Source of the DNA: Alphaproteobacteria bacterium
Lineage (GTDB): Bacteria; Pseudomonadota; Alphaproteobacteria; DSM-16000; Inquilinaceae
Direction of reading: 5' to 3'
DNA length: 48,350 nt
Assembly: GCA_028281925.1 (NCBI GenBank)
Contig: JANQIX010000102.1
Location: forward strand, 1-48,350
Shown: one piece after another, positions 43,376-48,350 of the stretch
Layout of the letters: the number at the start of each line of letters is the position of its first letter
Numbering within the stretch: position 1 is the stretch's first letter
The notes under the pieces: generated by a model
What the model saw: the letters and a program-made list of their open reading frames with translations, nothing else
Told to the model about the DNA's origin: nothing
Databases searched by the model: none
Position numbers and translations under genes: made by a program

Positions 43376-44614
43376 TCAGGCTGCGCGCCGCGTGCCCAGG
43401 CGGCGGAACAGGTGCGCGGCGAGCTCCCGCGCATCGGCGCCGACGCCGGAGATCTGGTGGGATCTGCGCCGACGCAGGAACGTCAGGCCGAGCGCGTAGA
43501 GCCCCGGCGCCGCAACCACGCCGCCGTGATGGCGAAGCCGCCCGCGGGCATCGAAGACCGGCATATCGAGCCAAGAGAAGTCGGGCCGATAGCCCGTCGC
43601 CCAGACGATCGAGCGGATCCCGCCGTCGCTGAGGCTCCGGCTGAGCGAAGGTGCGTCCGGCAGACGTGTCGGTGCCGGCCGGTCCGGCGGCGGCAGGGTG
43701 TCGCCCAGACCGCGCTCCGCCACCCAGGCATCGATCGCGTCGAGCAGCCGGTTCATCTTCAGGTCGGCCGACGCACAGGCATTGGCCAAGCCGCCGGAGA
43801 ACAGCGCCTGGCCGTCGCGGACCGCCGACAGCCGGCCGACAACCTCGATGCCCAGATCCTGCAGCGCGTTGAGATCCACCGGTTCCGCGCCCCCGATCAA
43901 TTGCGGTGAGGGTGTGCGGCGCGCGCGCTCCAGATCGTCGATGGCGTCGAACTGCTCATCCAACGCCCCGATGGCGTCGAGCCACCACTCCACATCGCGA
44001 CCGCGATAGGTGCGCGGCAGGCGCGTGTGCCAGCCGACGGCCAGCGTCACCGGACGACCTGAGGCGTGGATCTCGCGCGCCAGCTGCACGCCGGACGCCG
44101 AGGCCCCCACTACCAGCACGCCGCCATCCGGCAAGTCGTCCGGCCGCCTGTAGGCCGATGGCGTCGTCTGAAAGACGCTCGCCGGCACGGCGGCGGATAC
44201 CGCCGGAACGTTCGGCCGGGCGCAGGCGCCGGTCGCCAGCACCAGCGTGGTGCACTGGATCGGCTCCCGGTTGGTCTCGACGCGAAAGCCGGCGTCCGTC
44301 CGGGTCGCCCTGAGCACCGCGGTATGGCTTTGCACTGGCGCACCGATCCGCCGCGCGTAGGCGTCGAGCTGTGCCACCAGGTCCGACACCGCCATGTAGC
44401 CGTGCGGGTCGGGACCCCGATAGGGGGCCCCCGGCAGCCCATTCGCCCAGTTGGGCGTGAGCAGGCTCAGGCTGTCCCACCGCTCGGTGCGCCAGGCATT
44501 GGCGACCGCACCGCGGTCGAGGATCAGGTGATCCACGCCGCGGTGCGACAGCTCCCGGCTCATGGCGAGCCCCGCCTGACCCGCGCCGATGATGACGGTC
44601 GTTACCGCATTCAC
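43376..44614 (-). CDS. FMO-like NAD(P)/FAD flavoprotein monooxygenase
   Basis: A 412-residue flavoprotein with an FAD-binding IIGAGQAGLAMSREL at the N-terminus, the SLLTPNWANGLPG segment, an NADPH-binding VVGASASGVQLAREI, and ATGYRPDFSWL. This is the arrangement of flavin-containing monooxygenase-like proteins (CzcO family). The start is GTG at 44614 (VNAVTTVII), eight bases after GGAG; an earlier GTG at 44641 is less well placed. It is the second gene of the four-gene operon, 33 bases after osmC. Confidence 0.9.
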   Translation of the reverse strand: MNAVTTVIIGAGQAGLAMSRELSHRGVDHLILDRGAVANAWRTERWDSLSLLTPNWANGLPGAPYRGPDPHGYMAVSDLVAQLDAYARRIGAPVQSHTAVLRATRTDAGFRVETNREPIQCTTLVLATGACARPNVPAVSAAVPASVFQTTPSAYRRPDDLPDGGVLVVGASASGVQLAREIHASGRPVTLAVGWHTRLPRTYRGRDVEWWLDAIGALDEQFDAIDDLERARRTPSPQLIGGAEPVDLNALQDLGIEVVGRLSAVRDGQALFSGGLANACASADLKMNRLLDAIDAWVAERGLGDTLPPPDRPAPTRLPDAPSLSRSLSDGGIRSIVWATGYRPDFSWLDMPVFDARGRLRHHGGVVAAPGLYALGLTFLRRRRSHQISGVGADARELAAHLFRRLGTRRAA

Positions 44615-44647
44615 GACGCTTGCTCCTCTCTCCGCCGCCACGCCCGA

Positions 44648-45214
44648 TCAGGCGACGGTGACCCGCACATTGGTGGGGTTGGTGACCATGTCGAACATGG
44701 CCGAACGCTTCTGGGACTGGGCCACCAGCCCGGCGATCTCCTCCGGCGTGGCGTCGGCGTCGACCGCGAAGGAGACGCGAATGGCGCTGAACCCGTTCCG
44801 CACCTCGGCATCCACGCCGAGCACACCGGCGAGATCCATGTCGCCCTCAACCGTCGCCTTCACCGACTTCAGCTGAATCCCGCGGTTCTGCGCCACCGCA
44901 GCCACACCAGCGGTCAGACAGCTGGCCAGAGCCGCCAAGCCGACCTCGGCCGGCGTTGGGCCCATATCGGCTGCTGCGAACTGCTCGGGATGGTCGGCTT
45001 CGATGATGTGAGGGGCCTTGCGGGCCTGCTCTTCGCCGAGGCCGAAGAAGCCCTCGACGGTCGAACGGCTGTGCACGCCATCGACCCACGCGCAGCTGGC
45101 GCGCCAGGTGAACTGCCCAGCCTCGGGGGTCGCCTGCAGGGCTTCTCTGGCTTCAAGCAGGGCGGCGACATTGACGCCGTTGTTGACGGTACTGGGTTCG
45201 GTTTGCATGGTCAT
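44648..45214 (-). CDS. OsmC-family peroxidase-like protein
   Basis: A 188-residue OsmC/Ohr-fold protein; family members reduce organic hydroperoxides or bind acyl and thiol compounds. Conserved pieces: FTWRASCAWVDGVHSRS and GPTPAEVGLAALASCLTAGVAAVAQNRG, the latter with the Cys of the second OsmC motif; the N-terminal Cys is in RASCAW. The ATG at 45214 follows AGGTGA; a GTG three codons earlier is possible. First gene of the operon leading to the cysK-glutaredoxin fusion, divergent from the winged-helix/hydrolase regulator. Confidence 0.9.
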   Translation of the reverse strand: MTMQTEPSTVNNGVNVAALLEAREALQATPEAGQFTWRASCAWVDGVHSRSTVEGFFGLGEEQARKAPHIIEADHPEQFAAADMGPTPAEVGLAALASCLTAGVAAVAQNRGIQLKSVKATVEGDMDLAGVLGVDAEVRNGFSAIRVSFAVDADATPEEIAGLVAQSQKRSAMFDMVTNPTNVRVTVA

Positions 45215-45398
45215 GGCACTCACCTTTCATGTCCGTGGCTTTCACCAGCACGTCGCGCCGCAGCCGCGTGAAAGCGGCGCGATGCCTGGCGAGCCGTGGG
45301 GGATAATCCGGTTCGGCCGGCGAGTCCTGCACAGAACCTGAAGAAAACATTGGGAAATGCTGGCGATTTCGATCGACGACGGTAACATTCTGTTTTTA

Positions 45399-45414
45399 TT
45401 GACTTTTCTAAGTC
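45399..45414. promoter_or_regulatory. Divergent promoter/operator candidate between osmC and the regulator gene
   Basis: TTGACT (45399-45404), a near-consensus -35 on the plus strand, overlaps the inverted repeat GACTT-TTCT-AAGTC (45401-45414). It lies in an AT-rich patch in the 244-base gap between the leftward operon and the rightward regulator. No good -10 was found at the expected distance on the plus strand. The factor is not known; the adjacent winged-helix protein is the obvious candidate. Confidence 0.4.
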
Positions 45415-45458
45415 GCCAAGCCTCATGACGCATCGTGTCCGGGCGCTATACTGCAGGC

Positions 45459-46655
45459 ATGAGATACCTGTTCGACGCCTTCGTGCTGGATACGGCCGTC
45501 AGAGAATTGTCCGAGCGCGGGGCGACCGTGAAGATCGAACCGAAGGTGTTCGAGCTGCTGCTTTACCTTGTCGAGAACCGGAACCGCGCGGTCTCCAAGG
45601 ACGATGTTGTCGAGACGGTGTGGGACGGCCGCTTCATCTCCGAGGCGGCGGTGTCAAGCGCCGTCCGGTCGATCCGCAAGGCCTTGGGTGACGACGGCAA
45701 GAGCCAACGCTACGTGAAGACGGTGCACGGACACGGCTTTCGCTTCGTGGCCCCTGTCGTCGAAGCGGGCGCTGGACACAGGGCGGCAACCGCGGACGCG
45801 GGAAGCTCGGGCGGGCCGCCGGTCCAGGACATCCGCTTCTGCCACAGCGCCGACGGTACCCGGATCGCCTATGCCCTCGCCGGATCGGGACCGCCGTTGG
45901 TCAAGGCGTCCAACTGGCTCAATCACCTTGAATTCGATTGGGAAAGCCCGGTCTGGAAGCACTTCTTCAAAGAGCTGGCCGGTGCGTATCATCTCGTCCG
46001 GTACGACGCGCGCGGCAACGGGCTCTCGTCCTGGGACGTGGCGGACTTCAGTCTCGCTCGTCAGGTGGAAGACCTGAAGGCGGTCGTCGATACACTGGGG
46101 CTTGAGACGTTCCCGCTTCTGGGTTTGTCGCAAGGCTGCGCCAAGGCCATCGCCTTTGCAGCACGATATCCTGAGCGCGTAACGAAGCTGATCCTGCTGG
46201 GTGGCTATGCGCGCGGATGGCGGCGCCGGGACGAGCCGGACTCCGTGACCGTGGGCGAGGCCCGGTGCGCCTTGATCCGCGCCGGCTGGGGCAGCGACAA
46301 CAGGGCCATCCGGCAGATGTTCACGACGATCTACATGCCGGATGCGCCGGCGGAGAGCCAGATGTGGTTCACGGACCTGCAGAAAAAGACGGCGTCGCCG
46401 GAAAATGCAGCCGCGATCCTCATGGCCCACGGCGACGTCGACGTCCGGACCCTCCTGCCGGATGTCCGGGCGCCGACCCTTGTCTTCCACTCCCGCAACG
46501 ATGTCGGCGTCCCCTACGGCCAGGGGCAGGAACTGGCGGCCGGCATTAGGGATGCCCGGTTCGTGACCCTCGATACCCCCAACCACATTCTCCCGGTCAC
46601 CGACCCGGCCTGGCCGCGCTGCCTGCGCCTGATCCACGACTTCCTGAAGGCCTGA
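45459..46655 (+). CDS. Winged-helix / alpha-beta hydrolase fusion, probable one-component regulator
   Basis: A 398-residue protein. Residues 1-about 105 are an OmpR/PhoB-type winged helix (VKIEPKVFELLLYLVENRN ... SSAVRSIRKALGDDG ... YVKTVHGHGFRFVA). After a Gly/Ala linker, residues about 125-398 are an alpha/beta hydrolase with the nucleophile in GLSQGCAKA, an Asp in HSRNDVGVP and a His in TPNHILP, so the triad is apparently complete. Such fusions occur in alphaproteobacteria without known ligands. The hydrolase part may sense or process a small ester or lactone. No signal peptide or membrane helix. The start at 45459 matches the family N-terminus. It is divergent from the osmC operon. Confidence 0.86.
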   Translation: MRYLFDAFVLDTAVRELSERGATVKIEPKVFELLLYLVENRNRAVSKDDVVETVWDGRFISEAAVSSAVRSIRKALGDDGKSQRYVKTVHGHGFRFVAPVVEAGAGHRAATADAGSSGGPPVQDIRFCHSADGTRIAYALAGSGPPLVKASNWLNHLEFDWESPVWKHFFKELAGAYHLVRYDARGNGLSSWDVADFSLARQVEDLKAVVDTLGLETFPLLGLSQGCAKAIAFAARYPERVTKLILLGGYARGWRRRDEPDSVTVGEARCALIRAGWGSDNRAIRQMFTTIYMPDAPAESQMWFTDLQKKTASPENAAAILMAHGDVDVRTLLPDVRAPTLVFHSRNDVGVPYGQGQELAAGIRDARFVTLDTPNHILPVTDPAWPRCLRLIHDFLKA

Positions 46656-46679
46656 CCGACCGATCGCGGATCACCAAGA

Positions 46680-47189
46680 TTGCTTGAGCTGGCCTCGTCG
46701 CTTCCGCGGGCCCATGCCTCGGTGATCACCGATATCCTCCACGCTGCGGACACGCACAGGCGTTTCCTGCCTCCACGGCCCGACCTGTCGTTGCCGAAGA
46801 CATTCGGGACCGACGTGCGAAGGTCTGATCTGACCGAGCGCGCCGCTGCCTGTGTGGGCCATGATGTTCCCAACGGCGTTCACGAGGTCGAACGCCAAGC
46901 ACGTGCCGCCGGTCGTGCGGCGATGCTAACCCTCGTCGATATCAGCACGTCGGCCGAGGACGCCGACTTTGAATTGCCGCGGGCCGCCGGGTTCCGGTCT
47001 GGCGGCGTCCTGCCGCGCTACCTGAACGCGGACGCCTTCTCGATGCAGGTGACCCTGTCGCCCCCCAAGCTTCATCAAGGTCAAGGCATGTTTTCGCGCA
47101 GTGCAGGATCTGCTGTCTGTGGTCCAGCCGACTGGTCCAACGCCAACGTGTCCCTGATGGTGACGGCGCCGCACGACAGCGCCAGATGA
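46680..47189 (+). pseudogene. Possible decayed GNAT acetyltransferase relic
   Basis: A 169-codon frame 24 bases after the regulator gene. Most of it is unlike any family, but one stretch, RQARAAGRAAMLTL followed by RAAGFRSGGVLPRYLNAD, matches the C-terminal half of GNAT enzymes of the phosphinothricin-acetyltransferase type (ARxxGR.LLTLDT ... GF..GVIP.YA). The usual acetyl-CoA loop (RxxGxG/A) is missing and the N-terminal half is scrambled, suggesting an old gene with frameshifts. It could also be a chance open frame in GC-rich DNA. Confidence 0.3.
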
Positions 47190-47375
47190 ATGGCCTAGCC
47201 AGCTGTTGAGAAACCGGATGTTCAGCCGGCTGGGGCAAGATGCGCCGTCAGCGGTCGCATTTGCCCGGGGCGAAATCACGCAGCACATCAGCAGCGGCAA
47301 GCACTACTTACGCCTGGAAGATTGCGTACGATGATTGTATGATTTTTTCGGATATGGCGATGGGAAATTCGGCCT

Positions 47376-48047
47376 ATGTACACGAATCTTCCTCACCCTA
47401 TGCTCAAAAAAAGCGCATGGTCGAATTGCGGCGCAAGCTGTCAGGCGATCATAGAGCTTGCCGGGGCGAACTTCGCCCAGGTAGGCGCGGCAGCCGATTA
47501 TGATGCGGCGACTGCTGGTGCCCTATACACGCTGTTGACCAATGCGCCGGCGATCTACACCGTGCTTGATGTCGCCATCTACGACATCCACGAGTTCATG
47601 ATCGACCTCGCCCCCGGTGGCGGCCGCTTTCTGGTCAATGGCTATCAAGGCGGCTACAGCGGCCTATGGTGGTGCGGGGCATCGCTCAACGGTGCCAACG
47701 CCGCCGCAAGACCCCTTGCGGAAGCCTGGGGTAAGGGGCAGGACATCCAGCAAAAGTATCAGACATTGGCGCAACGGCTTCGCAACCTGCTGTGGTGCGG
47801 CACCTGGGGTGGCCACACGCCTGGCGGCACGACCGCGGCTGCGGTTTGGAATACACTGCCCTTCTTGCCCGACGACACGCGGGTCACGCACTGGGTAAAT
47901 ACGGACCAGCCGATCCGCATTAAGGTCACGCGCTTTCAGGTAGCGGCGCCGCCGCTCGGCGTGCCGATGGGCTATGCCACCGGCTCCGTCTCCGCAGCCC
48001 TCGCGGCGACCGAGGCCAACGCACTGAACGTGTTCGCGGTCTGGTAG
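47376..48047 (+). CDS. Unknown protein with possible papain-like cysteine-peptidase residues
   Basis: A 223-residue protein with no recognised family. NCGASCQAII (Cys about residues 18 and 22) resembles the active-site region of papain-fold enzymes. A later YDIHEFMID supplies a His, and FLVNGYQGGYSG an Asn, in the order Cys-His-Asn expected of a papain-like triad; the GYQGGYS piece recalls effector-type papain domains. There is no signal peptide in the chosen frame. The DNA upstream (47301-47375) is AT-rich, with TATGAT at 47338-47343 as a possible -10. The start at 47376 follows GGGA ten bases upstream. The gene sits beside an IS end, so it may be mobile cargo. Confidence 0.55.
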   Translation: MYTNLPHPMLKKSAWSNCGASCQAIIELAGANFAQVGAAADYDAATAGALYTLLTNAPAIYTVLDVAIYDIHEFMIDLAPGGGRFLVNGYQGGYSGLWWCGASLNGANAAARPLAEAWGKGQDIQQKYQTLAQRLRNLLWCGTWGGHTPGGTTAAAVWNTLPFLPDDTRVTHWVNTDQPIRIKVTRFQVAAPPLGVPMGYATGSVSAALAATEANALNVFAVW

Positions 48048-48257
48048 GTGCACATGCCCCCGCGGTTACGCCGCCGCCGTCCGCAGAATTTTGGACCGGC
48101 ATACAGGCACGGAGCGTAAAGGGTCAGGTCTCTCCTTGATATGTTGCTCCGACTCCTCTGGCGCTGTCGACCGCCATAAGCTGAAGGTCCGGACGCCCCC
48201 TAAGACCCTTTTGCAACGATGCAAGGCGCGGCCGAATTCTCACGCGATTGCCCGCTA

Positions 48258-48350
48258 GAGCATTTTCTGATCATTCTGGTTCATAGCCGCAGGCTGTGAA
48301 GTAGTTGGCGCACTCGTCAGGGGTGATGGCGTCGATGGCGATGCGGATGG
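48258..48350 (-). mobile_element. End of an IS630-type insertion sequence, cut by the window edge
   Basis: GAGCATTTTC at 48258-48267, next to a TA dinucleotide (48256-48257), is like the end of an IS630-family element, which inserts at TA. It contains the C-terminus of a transposase on the minus strand. The rest of the element lies beyond base 48350, so its completeness cannot be judged. Confidence 0.6.
48271..48350 (-). CDS. IS630-family transposase, C-terminal 25 residues
   Basis: Minus-strand frame ending at 48271 and reading IRIAIDAITPDECANYF then TACGYEPE before the stop. The AITPxxCxxYFxxCGY pattern is the characteristic C-terminus of IS630-type DDE transposases. The N-terminal part, including the catalytic residues, is outside the window. 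Confidence 0.65.
   Translation of the reverse strand, partial: IRIAIDAITPDECANYFTACGYEPE

Noticed and set aside
46926..47300. Minus-strand open frame in the right-edge region
   Set aside because: His/Arg/Gly-rich shadow with no motif and no ribosome-binding site; overlaps the GNAT-like frame.
1..48350. CRISPR arrays and tRNA/rRNA genes
   Set aside because: No regularly spaced direct repeats and no cloverleaf or rRNA-like sequence were seen on reading; short tRNAs could still be missed by eye.

Overview
The window is high-GC bacterial DNA with genes closely packed on both strands. The gene content points to an alphaproteobacterium, probably Rhodospirillales-like. Evidence is the ftsH-folP-glmM order, a Caulobacter-style tad/cpa Flp-pilus locus (cpaA-B-C-D-E-F, tadB, tadC), glmU-glmS in tandem, and the alphaproteobacterial style of the one-component regulator and TadG proteins. 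No rRNA, tRNA, CRISPR array or complete insertion sequence was seen.

Layout. 1-4210: the 3' part of ftsH (cut by the window edge), folP and glmM. 4211-4510: a MITE-like element with terminal inverted repeats, abutting the glmM stop codon. 4543-8502: assorted single genes, namely a GNAT, two lipoproteins, a CurA-like NADP oxidoreductase, a 71-residue conserved-looking small protein and a MarR regulator. 8620-26788: a large tad pilus region. Its core runs leftward: flp (59 aa), a hairpin, cpaA, cpaB, cpaC, cpaD, cpaE, cpaF, tadB, tadC. Around the core lie a TPR lipoprotein (TadD-like), three TadE-like minor pseudopilins, a Tad-domain protein with an unusual F-N-S-I/M-D-S repeat, a small membrane protein co-translated with one tadE, and two tandem paralogous TadG-like proteins with a von Willebrand A domain. 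The 494-base gap between the repeat-bearing tadG and flp is rich in overlapping inverted repeats and is the most RNA-like part of the window.

26811-36461: housekeeping and metabolism, namely gph, the divergent glmU-glmS pair (hexosamine synthesis, working with glmM from the left end), gabD-like semialdehyde dehydrogenase, a two-gene ABC exporter and glutathione reductase. 36597-40499: a glycine-zipper lipoprotein, an unknown four-helix membrane protein, a cytidylate-kinase-like P-loop protein and an HSL-type esterase.

40596-46655: a compact four-gene leftward operon (OsmC, an FMO-like flavoprotein, an FAD monooxygenase, and a cysteine-synthase/glutaredoxin fusion) faces a divergent regulator made of an OmpR-type winged helix joined to an alpha/beta hydrolase. 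I infer a thiol/oxidant or xenobiotic-handling module; I do not recognise it as a described system. 46680-48350: an unstable right edge with a decayed GNAT-like frame, a possible papain-like cysteine-peptidase protein of unknown function, and the C-terminal end of an IS630-type transposase running out of the window.
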